Source: Desulfitobacterium metallireducens DSM 15288 (GTDB taxonomy: Bacteria; Bacillota; Desulfitobacteriia; Desulfitobacteriales; Desulfitobacteriaceae). From it: a stretch of 64,000 bases of DNA. This document shows, piece after piece, positions 53,295-62,304 of the stretch (positions within the stretch are counted from its first letter, which is position 1; the number at the start of each line of letters is the position of its first letter). The notes beneath the pieces are model-generated. The model worked only from the letters and a program-made list of their open reading frames with translations, did not search any database and was not told the DNA's origin. The DNA is taken from the NCBI RefSeq assembly GCF_000231405.2, contig NZ_CP007032.1, forward strand, positions 2,418,001 through 2,482,000. Reading direction: 5' to 3'. The position numbers were made by a program, and so were the translations under genes.

Positions 53295-53309
53295 TACCCC
53301 ATGGGGGTA
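53295..53309 (-). promoter_or_regulatory. CsoR/CstR-type operator overlapping a -10 box
   Basis: TACCCC-ATG-GGGGTA is an inverted repeat of the form seen in operators of CsoR-family repressors (copper, persulfide or formaldehyde sensing). It shares two bases with a TATAAA -10-like sequence on the minus strand, 57 bases before the DUF5714 gene. Confidence 0.5.
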
Positions 53310-53360
53310 ACGACTTTTCTTCCTTAGTATATCACGATCTAGACGTATTGCCTACTCATA

Positions 53361-53393
53361 AAAGAAAAACCGCTATTCAATAATGAATAACGA
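53361..53393 (-). terminator. Terminator after the TPR-GGDEF gene
   Basis: CGTTATTCA-TTAT-TGAATAGCG is a hairpin on the minus strand followed by GTTTTTC. It lies about 10 bases after the stop codon. Confidence 0.85.
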
Positions 53394-53402
53394 TCTATGT
53401 CC

Positions 53403-54812
53403 CTAGTCCCACGCACAAATTTTATTTTTACCATTCCGCTTTGCCTTATATAATCTTCTGTCTGCAATCATAAATATCTCTTTAAAATTTAAGCAAGTGC
53501 GATTTAAATTATCGGTAACCCCAATACTGATTGTAACTTGACACTGTTTTCCATTTTGCACAATCACTAAACTTCTTACCTTCTCTAAAATTTGCTTCGC
53601 TCTTATTTTCCCCTTTTCCAGCGAGACTCCTCTCAAAATAATTACAAACTCATCACCGCCATAGCGACCCAGTATGTCCGTTTCACGGATCATCGACGAG
53701 CATGCCTTACTGATGTGTTTAAGAATTTCATCACCATAAAGGTGACCATATTTATCGTTAATCGATTTGAAGCCATCGATATCAAATACCATGCAACATA
53801 GACTTTCCTTGTTTTCAGACGCCTGTTCTAACCAACACGTTGTCGTTGTTTCGATATAATTGCGATTATATAAACCGGTTAAATAATCCGTATTTGCTTT
53901 CTTAATTATAGACGCGATATTATGTTTTAGTTGAATCCTGAGCGCCGTCAATGCTAACTCCCTGCGACTAATTTCTTTAAGCAGAGCAATATATTCTTTT
54001 TGGACTGAATAACCCAAATTATAATCAGCCAGCTGATCACATAACTTGCATCGCTGTTCTTGAATGCTTTTCAATAAATAAACATCATTATAGCTTTCAA
54101 CAAGTGTTTTGGCTTGGGTGAATGCTTCAAACGCATCTCTATATATTTTCATATTGCTGTACAAATGACCGAGTAAGTCATAGCACTCCGCTTTTTCTCG
54201 GATAAAGGAATCTAATAAAGGATTCTCGATCATTTCATCAATCAGAGATTTTGAATGACCAAAGTCATTCAAACCAATAAGTGCTTTCACCATATTAAGT
54301 TTAATTCTAAGCTCGAGTATAGGCTTAGCGGGCTGATGTAGCTTGGCCATAGCAAGCCCTATTTGTGCCATTTCTAAGGCTTTACAATAATCTTCATCAA
54401 TCATATCAAGATGGCTATAATTAGCGTACGCATTGGCAACAACATTATACTTTTTTAACCTTTTCGCTAATTTAATACTTTCTTCAAGCATTTTCTTCGC
54501 TTCTTCATAATCTTTACTGCATTCATAAAGTACGAACCATAAATTATATGAATTGAGTAAGTCTGCTTCATCTCCATGCTGCTGACAAATTTCGTTATAT
54601 GTGTCAAGACTGCTGAAAGCTAACTCAATTTCGCCGATGCTATAGTACGAAGCCGACTGATTATAATATGCAATCAACATTGACTTATAATCCTTGAAGG
54701 GCATTGCCCTTTCAAGAAGTTGATATGATTCCTCAATACATTCTTTATATTTGCCTTCTGCTCTTAATGTAGGAACATTTTGTTGAAGTAGGATTATATC
54801 TTCATTTGCCAT
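53403..54812 (-). CDS. TPR-GGDEF diguanylate cyclase
   Basis: The 469-residue cytoplasmic protein has a long N-terminal series of TPR-like helical repeats (for example AFSSLDTYNEICQQHGDEAD and YEEAKKMLEESIKLAKRLKK) and a C-terminal GGDEF domain. The active-site loop is RYGGDEFVIIL, with a RETD inhibitory I-site five residues upstream. DIDGFKSINDKYGHLYGDEIL is present as well. It should make cyclic di-GMP from two GTP and be product-inhibited. ATG 54812 follows AAGGAAG; a start at 54833 is less likely. The signal and the TPR partner are unknown. Confidence 0.9.
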   Translation of the reverse strand: MANEDIILLQQNVPTLRAEGKYKECIEESYQLLERAMPFKDYKSMLIAYYNQSASYYSIGEIELAFSSLDTYNEICQQHGDEADLLNSYNLWFVLYECSKDYEEAKKMLEESIKLAKRLKKYNVVANAYANYSHLDMIDEDYCKALEMAQIGLAMAKLHQPAKPILELRIKLNMVKALIGLNDFGHSKSLIDEMIENPLLDSFIREKAECYDLLGHLYSNMKIYRDAFEAFTQAKTLVESYNDVYLLKSIQEQRCKLCDQLADYNLGYSVQKEYIALLKEISRRELALTALRIQLKHNIASIIKKANTDYLTGLYNRNYIETTTTCWLEQASENKESLCCMVFDIDGFKSINDKYGHLYGDEILKHISKACSSMIRETDILGRYGGDEFVIILRGVSLEKGKIRAKQILEKVRSLVIVQNGKQCQVTISIGVTDNLNRTCLNFKEIFMIADRRLYKAKRNGKNKICAWD

Positions 54813-54952
54813 ATCGTTTTCTTCCTTAATCAATGTCGATATATTTCTTCAATGTATTAAAACAATAGTCTTATTATAGGACATTCATTAAATCGAAGTA
54901 ACGTAAATTTTGTCGTTTTAAGGGAAGTCCAGCACAAAATTATAAGATATAT

Positions 54953-55137
54953 AAGGGGCTATTTCACAATTTGTGGTCGTGTAGCTGCATATCCGCTCAC
55001 TCAGGCGCTCCGTGGCTGGTTCACTTCTATGCGATAAGCTACGCTATCGAGTCTTTTTAGGACTTTTAGAATCGTAACTTCGTCATAGTGGGCGTAAAAA
55101 CAAGGGCTGCGCACATATCATTGTGCAACAGCCCCTT
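54953..55137. repeat. Palindromic element E
   Basis: AAGGGGCTATTTCACAAT (54953-54970) is mirrored by ATTGTGCAACAGCCCCTT (55120-55137), an 18-base inverted repeat with two mismatches. The interior has further partial symmetry, such as CGATAGCGTAGCTTATCG. The right arm also forms the terminator of the transglycosylase gene. It differs from elements A-D. The remaining bases between the neighbouring genes hold no coding frame that I trust. Confidence 0.6.
55095..55136 (-). terminator. Terminator after the flagellar-cluster transglycosylase gene
   Basis: GGGGCTGTTGCACA and TGTGCGCAGCCC pair on the minus strand around ATGATA, followed by TTGTTTTT. The hairpin starts within the stop codon region of the gene and probably ends the flagellar transcript. 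Confidence 0.85.
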
Positions 55138-55831
55138 AAGCTTCTATGTCGAATTTCCCGATACCATTCATGATCTTTTGTACATAGTTTTGTGTTTCCT
55201 GATAAGGCGGAATCCCTTGATATTTATCCACGGCTCCCGGCCCCGCATTATAGGCGGCTACGGCTAATGGAACATTTCCTTTAAAACGGTCGAGCAAATC
55301 CCGTAGAAAATGCGTCCCTCCATCCAGGTTTTGTGCTGGATCCATCGGGTTCGTCACCCCATAGGATTGTGCTGTTCCAGGCATCAACTGCATCAGGCCC
55401 ATCGCACCAGCCTGTGAAACTGCACCCGGATCAAAGCCAGACTCTGCGAGTACAACTTGACGAATCAAGTTCGAATCCACGCCATATTTCTGTCCCACTT
55501 GCGCGATTAAGCTTTCAATATCTGAATTTCCCGAACCACCCACAGCGTAAGCTTGTTGGATCGTGTTAAACCCAGGACTGTTTTGTAGGCTAAAGGTTTG
55601 ATAACTTTGATAACGTGAAGCGGAACCAAGCCCTGAACTGAGAGCACCCAGAATAGCACTAGAATTTGCATTTTGATCCTGTCCGGCAAGAGCTGACTCT
55701 AGCAACGTAGCAAAGAGAAGCGCCTGTGACGAATCTGCAGCCGGTGTTGAGGGGGTTCCGGAACTATTTTGCCAAGCTTGATTCATGTTTTGAAGTTGGA
55801 AAAGAAGAAGCATATCAGCTACATTCATCAT
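55136..55831 (-). CDS. SLT-type lytic transglycosylase
   Basis: The 231-residue protein has a Gln/Ser-rich N-terminal half without a clear signal peptide and a C-terminal SLT domain: QKYGVDSNLIRQVVLAESGF with the catalytic glutamate, then GAMGLMQLMPGTAQSYGV, LDGGTHFLRDLLDRF and AYNAGPGAVDKY. It cleaves peptidoglycan glycan strands, probably to let the rod or hook assemble. It is the last gene of this flagellar stretch; its stop lies in the terminator. Confidence 0.9.
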   Translation of the reverse strand: MMNVADMLLLFQLQNMNQAWQNSSGTPSTPAADSSQALLFATLLESALAGQDQNANSSAILGALSSGLGSASRYQSYQTFSLQNSPGFNTIQQAYAVGGSGNSDIESLIAQVGQKYGVDSNLIRQVVLAESGFDPGAVSQAGAMGLMQLMPGTAQSYGVTNPMDPAQNLDGGTHFLRDLLDRFKGNVPLAVAAYNAGPGAVDKYQGIPPYQETQNYVQKIMNGIGKFDIEA

Positions 55832-55847
55832 AACTCCCCCTTCCCTT

Positions 55848-56309
55848 CTATGCTAATTGATGGAGTCCCTGAAGTTCTTCTTTTTCAAGAATCCTTTCCG
55901 GAATAAGGCACATAATGATCCGATCGGGTAAATTCACAATCCCCCCGATAAAGGGTGCTGTTACTAACTGGGGTGGCGCAGCAATTTGATCAAGAACGCT
56001 AACTTCCCGAACCTGATCCACGGAAAATGCTACAGTGTCTCCGTCAACTTCGGTGATCAAGGCTAATTTATGGTCTACGCCCACTTCTCCTTCAGCAGAA
56101 ACCAAAACCTTTTCCTTTGCAATTCCAAATCGGGAATGCAGGTCGATAAGAGGAATAGCTGAGCCTCGAATATTAATAAGACCCATGACATAAGCCGGAG
56201 CTTGGGGGATCGGACGGACATTATCGAGCCGCGTAATTTCACGAACAACTTCAATCGGCATAGCATATTCTTCTTGCCCTAGTGAAAAAACAACCACTTG
56301 CTTCCCCAT
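55848..56309 (-). CDS. cheW: Chemotaxis coupling protein CheW
   Basis: CheW links chemoreceptors to the CheA kinase. The 153-residue protein has QVVVFSLGQEEYAMPIEVVREI and GLINIRGSAIPLIDLHSRFG, typical of the family. ATG 56309 follows AGGAAGTG; an in-frame start at 56336 is less supported. cheA and mcp genes are not in the window. It lies inside the flagellar cluster. Confidence 0.93.
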   Translation of the reverse strand: MGKQVVVFSLGQEEYAMPIEVVREITRLDNVRPIPQAPAYVMGLINIRGSAIPLIDLHSRFGIAKEKVLVSAEGEVGVDHKLALITEVDGDTVAFSVDQVREVSVLDQIAAPPQLVTAPFIGGIVNLPDRIIMCLIPERILEKEELQGLHQLA

Positions 56310-56361
56310 CGAATCACTTCCTATCTTTGAATTCATAACATCTCAATGTTCTTAACTCAGC

Positions 56362-57120
56362 TTAAACTTTACCTACTTCATTAACGGCTTTTTCTAGCGT
56401 CGAATCGGTAGTCTGAATGACCTTCTGATTTGCTTGATAGGCATTCATCACCGTAATCATCTTCGTCATCTGACCGGAAATATCGACATTGGATCCTTCA
56501 ATAGCACCCTGCCGAATTTGCACAGTACCCATTTCCGCATTTTGAATTTGTGCGGGTTGAGATGAAGAATACAAGGATTGCCCTTCCCGTATCAACGTTT
56601 CTTCGGGAATTCGAACCATTCTTAAACGGTCAATTACTTGTCCTTGATCAGATACTGTCCCATTTGTGCTCACGGTAAATGCGCTGCTAAGTGGACCAAT
56701 CGGACCCTTTTCACCAAGAACAGGAAATCCATCCGCGTTTTGCAAGGTACCTTCAGCATTGATCTGAAAACGCCCATTTCGAGTATATCGTTCCCCTTCA
56801 GGAGTCTGAACTGTGAAAAAACCAGGAGAGGCGAACGCCAAATCAGTAGGCAAATCCGTCGTCTGGAGCGCACCCTGAACATTCATGCGGGCAACGCTAT
56901 CAACAACAACCCCTGTACCCATACTCCCAATCAAGGTATTTTCCGACATTCCGTTGGTAAGAGCTGTTCGCTCGATGAGCATATCGGGGAAAGCCTTTAA
57001 GATACCGTCTTCTTGCTTGTAACCAGGGGTTCTAACGTTTGCGACGTTATCTCCGATAATCTCACTTTGTGTTTGTGTCGCTAACATACCCGCTGTCGCC
57101 GTATACAACCCTCGAATCAT
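56362..57120 (-). CDS. Flagellar rod protein, FlgF/FlgG family
   Basis: The 252-residue protein has the rod N-terminal motif MIRGLYTATAGMLATQTQSE, with GDNVANVRTPGYK, and a C-terminal SNVDISGQMTKMITVMNAYQ as in FlgF/FlgG. It forms part of the axial rod. Firmicutes often carry two such genes (FlhO/FlhP type), and the second is at 57567. The two are similar enough that FlgF versus FlgG is not certain. Confidence 0.85.
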   Translation of the reverse strand: MIRGLYTATAGMLATQTQSEIIGDNVANVRTPGYKQEDGILKAFPDMLIERTALTNGMSENTLIGSMGTGVVVDSVARMNVQGALQTTDLPTDLAFASPGFFTVQTPEGERYTRNGRFQINAEGTLQNADGFPVLGEKGPIGPLSSAFTVSTNGTVSDQGQVIDRLRMVRIPEETLIREGQSLYSSSQPAQIQNAEMGTVQIRQGAIEGSNVDISGQMTKMITVMNAYQANQKVIQTTDSTLEKAVNEVGKV

Positions 57121-57157
57121 GCTCTCACGCCTTCCCTATATAGAACTGACCCCCGAT

Positions 57158-57562
57158 TTATTTTCCATCAATTGCCATTCGTAATAAGCCCAATTGATTC
57201 GACACGGTTTGAGTCACAGAATTATAGTATAAACTGTTTTCCGCAACATTGGCCATTTCTCGGTCAATATCCACGTTATTTCCATCATTCCTGAACGTTG
57301 TCGTCTCATCTTTTACTACACCCGATTGGCCTTTTCCCGAAACGCCTTGAATATGCTGAGGTGAAGTGATTTTTAAAGGGAGATTGGGGCCAGGTTCCCC
57401 CAAAGCTTCACCAAGGATTTGCTGAAAATCGACATCAGAGCGTTTGAAGTTAGGTGTATCCACGTTGGCTATATTGTCGGACAGTACTTTCTGCCTCAAG
57501 CTTGATGCATCTAACCCTTTTTCCAACACCGTCATGATCGGATTACTTAACCAACCTGACAT
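57158..57562 (-). CDS. flgB: Flagellar basal-body rod protein FlgB
   Basis: The 134-residue protein has VLEKGLDASSLRQKVLSDNI, ANVDTPNFKRSDVDF and the C-terminal NVDIDREMANVAENSLYYN, typical of FlgB, the proximal rod. In most Firmicutes flgB starts the fla/che operon with flgC and fliE, which are absent here. The strong AAGGAGGT precedes the ATG. Confidence 0.9.
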   Translation of the reverse strand: MSGWLSNPIMTVLEKGLDASSLRQKVLSDNIANVDTPNFKRSDVDFQQILGEALGEPGPNLPLKITSPQHIQGVSGKGQSGVVKDETTTFRNDGNNVDIDREMANVAENSLYYNSVTQTVSNQLGLLRMAIDGK

Positions 57563-57566
57563 ATTA

Positions 57567-58502
57567 CTACCTCCTTATGGAGTTCGCTACACCCCACATC
57601 TGATCTCCATAGGATACCATTCGAGAATTCATCTGATAGGCCCTTTGAACCTGAATCAAATCCGTCATCGAGTTTGCCAGATCGACATTGGACTGTTCAA
57701 GAGCTTGGCTACGAATTGTACCCAATCCAACTATAGGCATCCCCTCAGTTCCAGCCCCAGAACGACGAAACAAATTTCCGCCCAGTCTTTCCAATCCTCC
57801 CTGATTGGGAAAAGACACAATGGAAACAACACCTAAAGTTTGCATCACATCATTCACTTTCCCCCGGATAATTCCGTTTGAGCTGACACTTAAATCGGAT
57901 GCCCCAGCAGGCAGGATAATCCCTGTTTGGGCCAGATTACCCTGTACATCGATAAGGCGTCCTTCTTGATCTACTGAATACGGTGCATTAACCTTGTTTA
58001 GGACTTGACCTAAGACAACATTTTCACCGTTGAGCACACCCGTAACCTGCCCTGAGGGATCTACTTTACCATTCGGTACCTCAGATGGGATTCTTAATGC
58101 TAATACCTGTCCCTCAGAGTTAACTAACATTCCATTAGCATCTGCACTAAAATCCCCGACCCGGGTAAAGGCAGTATCTCCATTGGGGAGTTGAACCGGG
58201 AAAAAGCCATCGCCAGCGATAGCAAGATTTAGAGGATTATCTGAAGGAACAACCGTTCCCTGTTTAAAATCCGTACCAATAGCATTATAGAGCACCCCTG
58301 CCCCAACATTTACTTTATCGCCCACTGGTGCCCCATTCATAGTCGTACCCTCGGGACGCAGTTCACTCGAGAGTGTTTCCGCAAAACTCGGTTGACTGGC
58401 TTTGAAGCCCGGTGTATTCACATTAGCTATATTATCGCCGACGACATCCATAGCGACTTGTTGAGCTCGGATCCCGCCCGCAGCTGTTCCCAGTAAACGC
58501 AT
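57567..58502 (-). CDS. Flagellar rod/hook protein, FlgG family
   Basis: The 311-residue protein has the N-terminal motif QQVAMDVVGDNIANVNTPGF and the C-terminal SNVDLANSMTDLIQVQRAYQ. It looks like FlgG with an enlarged middle domain. It starts 4 bases upstream of the flgB gene and is probably translated with it. FlgG, FlhO or FlhP could be the precise equivalent. Confidence 0.83.
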   Translation of the reverse strand: MRLLGTAAGGIRAQQVAMDVVGDNIANVNTPGFKASQPSFAETLSSELRPEGTTMNGAPVGDKVNVGAGVLYNAIGTDFKQGTVVPSDNPLNLAIAGDGFFPVQLPNGDTAFTRVGDFSADANGMLVNSEGQVLALRIPSEVPNGKVDPSGQVTGVLNGENVVLGQVLNKVNAPYSVDQEGRLIDVQGNLAQTGIILPAGASDLSVSSNGIIRGKVNDVMQTLGVVSIVSFPNQGGLERLGGNLFRRSGAGTEGMPIVGLGTIRSQALEQSNVDLANSMTDLIQVQRAYQMNSRMVSYGDQMWGVANSIRR

Positions 58503-58533
58503 AAACTTGCCTCCAATTGGGCCATTAAATTAG

Positions 58534-59475
58534 TTAATTTCGTTTAAGATCGATGAGTTCCTGTAAAAGCGTATCCGAAACGGTGATAACACGAGAGTTC
58601 GCTTGGAAACCCCGTTGAGCTACGATCATATCCGTAAATTCTTGAGAAAGGTCAACATTGGACATTTCAATGGCACTAGGAACGATAGAGCCTCGTCCCG
58701 CTTGTCCTGCAGAGTAAACATCGGCTTGACCGGAATTATTGGTATCTTTATAAAAGCTCGAGCCAATATTCTCCAAGCCCGAATCATTGGCAAATTGAGC
58801 AATGGCAATTTGCGCAATTTTTTTCGTTTCTGAAGTGGTTCCATTATTATAAACCCCTGTTACCACTCCATTTTGGTCAATACTATAAGAAGTTAGGGCC
58901 ATGTTCCCAGCAGTTGCTAATTTGCCCGTAGCTAACGGATCCGTATCAGACGGTTCCTGCCCTCCCAATAGAAACTGAACATTTCCCATACTACCCGCAG
59001 CATTAAAAGCTGCCTTATCCGCAGGGTCTGTTTGAGTTGCCTTATATAAATACCCTTGTACTAAGGCCCCTGTACCTGGATCTACCAAGTTTCCTGCACT
59101 ATCTAACGTGAACGAACCGTTACGCGTATAAACCGTATTGCCTTGATTCTTTAAAACAAAAAAACCGGAACCCTGAATTAACATATCTGTTGGCTTGCCC
59201 GTAGACTGTGTACTCCCCTGAGTCATAATCTGATCGATAGAAGCCAAATTGGAGCCTAGTCCAACCTGCATTGGGTTAGTTCCCCCAAAGGTCACAGGGG
59301 CCGTTGTATCTGGACTTGAAGCGCCTTTTAGATTTTGGCTCAACATCGTGGAAAAAGTGACACGACTCCGTTTAAAGCCAGTTGTATTCACATTAGCGAT
59401 ATTGTTGCCGATAACATCCATTTTGGTTTGATGATTTTTCAGCCCAGAAATGGCTGCATAAAGCGAACGCATCAT
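58534..59475 (-). CDS. flgE: Flagellar hook protein FlgE
   Basis: The 313-residue protein has MMRSLYAAISGLKNHQTKM, GNNIANVNTTGFKRSRVTF and the C-terminal SNVDLSQEFTDMIVAQRGFQ, typical of the hook protein. The length is short for FlgE but normal for Firmicutes. It follows flgD, as in related clusters, and flagellar hook assembly is its inferred role. Confidence 0.9.
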   Translation of the reverse strand: MMRSLYAAISGLKNHQTKMDVIGNNIANVNTTGFKRSRVTFSTMLSQNLKGASSPDTTAPVTFGGTNPMQVGLGSNLASIDQIMTQGSTQSTGKPTDMLIQGSGFFVLKNQGNTVYTRNGSFTLDSAGNLVDPGTGALVQGYLYKATQTDPADKAAFNAAGSMGNVQFLLGGQEPSDTDPLATGKLATAGNMALTSYSIDQNGVVTGVYNNGTTSETKKIAQIAIAQFANDSGLENIGSSFYKDTNNSGQADVYSAGQAGRGSIVPSAIEMSNVDLSQEFTDMIVAQRGFQANSRVITVSDTLLQELIDLKRN

Positions 59476-59494
59476 AATGGGTTACCCTCCAATT

Positions 59495-59965
59495 TTATTT
59501 TTTAACTTCTGTGATTTGATTCATCTCTAATGTCTTAAAAGAACCGTCAGCTTGTAACAAATTCAGTTGAGGATTGCCATCAAGCCATTTTACAGAGTCC
59601 ACAATCCCGCTGATAACAGTTACTCCGTCAGTGTCCATACCGCTGACTTGTTTCCCAATCAATGCAGCTCCCTGAGTAAGAAGACCTTGTTGAAAATAAC
59701 CTGTCATACTCGCTTTTAAATTTTCCATCGACTGAGCAACATTGTTCATTTGCTCCAATGAACTAAACTGAGCCATCTGAGCAATAAAATCTTTATTATC
59801 CATAGGTTGTAAAGGATCTTGGTTTCGAAGTTCAGTCGTCAAAAGTTTAAGAAATTCATCTTTTCCCAACGTCTGATTGACTGCATTAGAAATAGTTTGA
59901 CTACCTTGGGTTGTATTCTGGGTTCCTGATGAAGGGGTTGAGTTTGTTGCATTTATGGTACTCAT
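59495..59965 (-). CDS. flgD: Flagellar hook assembly scaffold FlgD
   Basis: The 156-residue protein has the FlgD segment LGKDEFLKLLTTELRNQDPLQ, then PMDNKDFIAQMAQFSSLEQM. It caps the hook during assembly. The C-terminal beta domain is short. It lies between fliK and flgE. Confidence 0.93.
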   Translation of the reverse strand: MSTINATNSTPSSGTQNTTQGSQTISNAVNQTLGKDEFLKLLTTELRNQDPLQPMDNKDFIAQMAQFSSLEQMNNVAQSMENLKASMTGYFQQGLLTQGAALIGKQVSGMDTDGVTVISGIVDSVKWLDGNPQLNLLQADGSFKTLEMNQITEVKK

Positions 59966-59973
59966 ATATCCTC

Positions 59974-61449
59974 CTAAGCCGTGACATTGATCCGATGACT
60001 TTGACCTATTTCCTGATTCGAACCATTTAGCGCAGAAACAGTTTCTCGTGCTTCATCCGGATATAAATCATCCGATTCATGTTGATCTTGATTGTTAGGT
60101 CTAGAGGTGAATGTTTGATTCCGCCCTTGATTAAAATTAGGATTAGAATCTGCAAACCCCATTTGCATCAGACCGCATTGAACCCCTGACTGTGAAAGAG
60201 AGTCACGCAGCACTGGAAAATTATTTTGCAAGATTTGTCCCGTAACTGCTTCAGAAGCATGCATCAGGAGATGAACCTGACCGTTATCTAAGGATACAGA
60301 AATCGAAATTTGACCGAGTTCTGCCGGATGAAGTTGAATATTCAATTCGCGAACGACCGGAAGTTGATTGAGGACTTTAGCTTGCAACTCTTGAGCTACC
60401 TGCTGCCATATCGGTACGTTCACCGGTGTATCTGCTTTAACTGCTGAATTTGCCACAGAACTCAGATTTAAATTATTAATCATATTTCCTTGATTTAACG
60501 AAACAAGGTCACTTTCCGCACTCTTCTGACCTGCTTCAGTCTGAAGTTTGAGGTGTGGACTATTTTCTTTTAGCTGTTGTCCATCCACTAGAAACTCTTT
60601 CTGCGTTTGAGCTAACGAAAGGTTTTGGATTTGAACACGCTTTGAATTCAGATTTCCATTCTCATTATTTTGGATTGTCTGACCATCAACGTTCGTTCCA
60701 GTTTCTATGAGCTTACTCTTCAAGCGGTTTGGCATTCCCGTCTGTAGATCACTCAAATTCATACTCTGAACTGCATTTATTTCTGCATCAGGACTTATCA
60801 TCTGATTACGCAGGACCAACTGCAACGCTTTCAAAGCCTGTGCAAAATCATTCTGTTTTACTTGTGTTAGACCAAAATCTGGATTTTCAAGAGAAACACC
60901 CAATACCCCATTCGAATTCGGCATCTCAGCCTTCATTCCCTGACTTAATTGGGTAAGCAGTCCTTGGATCTCAGCAGGTTTAACAGACACCTTACTGATT
61001 TCCCCTGACATGTCCTGTAATAGCTGTGTAATCAATACTCTATATTGATCCAACTCCGATAACGGTAATTCTCCCGTTTGAAGTTGCCCTGACCCTATCC
61101 CTGAATCAGCAACATCTCCGAATAGGTTTCCTTGGGAAAGAAGTGTGCTTTGTTGTTCTTGCCCACGGGTTGATCCCCAGTTAAGTCCCGCAACTGTTCG
61201 TAATGAACCAAGCATACCCTCTAATCCCTGAATACCTGTTTGTCCGGAATTGGCCTCCTTGCCTGCCGGATTACTACTCTGTTGTCCAGAGTCTTGTCCT
61301 TGTCCCATTACTTGAGCCATCCAACCACCAAAGATCGCTGCAAATTCCATTGCCACAGGATCTGTGCCTGAACTCTCTTCCTTCGGAAGGGTCGCCCCTT
61401 TAATTTTAGGCGTCGAATTTCCACTGACAAGGACGTTAATTTCTGACAT
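59974..61449 (-). CDS. fliK: Flagellar hook-length control protein FliK
   Basis: The 491-residue protein has a long, low-complexity Gln/Ser/Asn-rich N-terminal part and the conserved C-terminal domain around VRELNIQLHPAELGQISISV, with VHLLMHASEAVTGQILQN. FliK measures hook length and switches the export apparatus. Starts at ATG 61449 with GGAGGTGATG. Its position before flgD supports the call. Confidence 0.88.
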   Translation of the reverse strand: MSEINVLVSGNSTPKIKGATLPKEESSGTDPVAMEFAAIFGGWMAQVMGQGQDSGQQSSNPAGKEANSGQTGIQGLEGMLGSLRTVAGLNWGSTRGQEQQSTLLSQGNLFGDVADSGIGSGQLQTGELPLSELDQYRVLITQLLQDMSGEISKVSVKPAEIQGLLTQLSQGMKAEMPNSNGVLGVSLENPDFGLTQVKQNDFAQALKALQLVLRNQMISPDAEINAVQSMNLSDLQTGMPNRLKSKLIETGTNVDGQTIQNNENGNLNSKRVQIQNLSLAQTQKEFLVDGQQLKENSPHLKLQTEAGQKSAESDLVSLNQGNMINNLNLSSVANSAVKADTPVNVPIWQQVAQELQAKVLNQLPVVRELNIQLHPAELGQISISVSLDNGQVHLLMHASEAVTGQILQNNFPVLRDSLSQSGVQCGLMQMGFADSNPNFNQGRNQTFTSRPNNQDQHESDDLYPDEARETVSALNGSNQEIGQSHRINVTA

Positions 61450-61525
61450 GGCATCACCTCCAAAATTAGACTCTATTTTCTATATCGTAAAAACCTGTCG
61501 GAAACTTAAGGTTTTGATAATCATT

Positions 61526-62278
61526 TTAAAAGAGATTCTTTTTCTGCCGACTTAAGCGTCCTCGTAAACGTAGGATCGCTTGAGAATGGAGCTGAGAAAT
61601 GCGAGACTCAGAAAGACTCATCACAGCTGCGATTTCCTTAAGTGTTAAATCTTCCTGGTAGTATAAAGCCACAACTAACTTTTCCTTCTCGGGAAGCTTT
61701 TCGATGGCATTCGCCAGAATTTTATGTTGTTCCTCAATTTCAACTTCCTGAAAAGCCTCTTGAGCCTCAGGATCTTTTAACATGCTTAATGGAGACAGAT
61801 TTTCTCCCTCGTCTCCTGTAGATAACTCATCAAGTGAAGTTAAATTTAACATCTGTCCTTGTTGAATAGCCCCTTCGAGTTCTCGTACATCCATCTGTAA
61901 GTATGTTGCGACCTCATCAACTTCGGCTGGTCGCCCCAGTGTTGCTTCAACTTTAGCAAAAGCTTCCTGAATATGTTTTACTTTTTGACGAGCGGAATGG
62001 GGCACCCAATCCATTGTCCGCAAACCATCGATCATTGATCCCCGTATTCTTAAATTGGCATAAGTCTCAAACTTAACCCCGCGGGCTAAATCAAAACGCT
62101 CCAGCGCGTCGAGCAAACCAAAGACACCATACCCGATCAAATCATCTTCATCCACATGTTGAGGAAGGGCAATCGCAAGTCGGCCCGCAATCCGTTTAAC
62201 CAAAGGCAAATATTTCTCAATCTGCTCAATTTTCCAATGACCCTGGGAAGTAGCTCCTTCATAAGGATTGGTTATCAC
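61526..62278 (-). CDS. fliA: Flagellar RNA polymerase sigma factor FliA/SigD
   Basis: The 250-residue sigma-28 factor has region 2 (LVKRIAGRLAIALPQHVDED; YGVFGLLDALERFDLARGV; FETYANLRIRGSMIDGLRTMDW), a DWVPHSARQKV linker and the region 4 helix-turn-helix LTLKEIAAVMSLSESRISQL. It directs late flagellar and chemotaxis genes. The start is GTG 62278, with AGGAGG 9 bases upstream. Confidence 0.95.
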   Translation of the reverse strand: MITNPYEGATSQGHWKIEQIEKYLPLVKRIAGRLAIALPQHVDEDDLIGYGVFGLLDALERFDLARGVKFETYANLRIRGSMIDGLRTMDWVPHSARQKVKHIQEAFAKVEATLGRPAEVDEVATYLQMDVRELEGAIQQGQMLNLTSLDELSTGDEGENLSPLSMLKDPEAQEAFQEVEIEEQHKILANAIEKLPEKEKLVVALYYQEDLTLKEIAAVMSLSESRISQLHSQAILRLRGRLSRQKKNLF

Positions 62279-62304
62279 GCGAATCGACCTCCTTTGCTCA
62301 TTAC

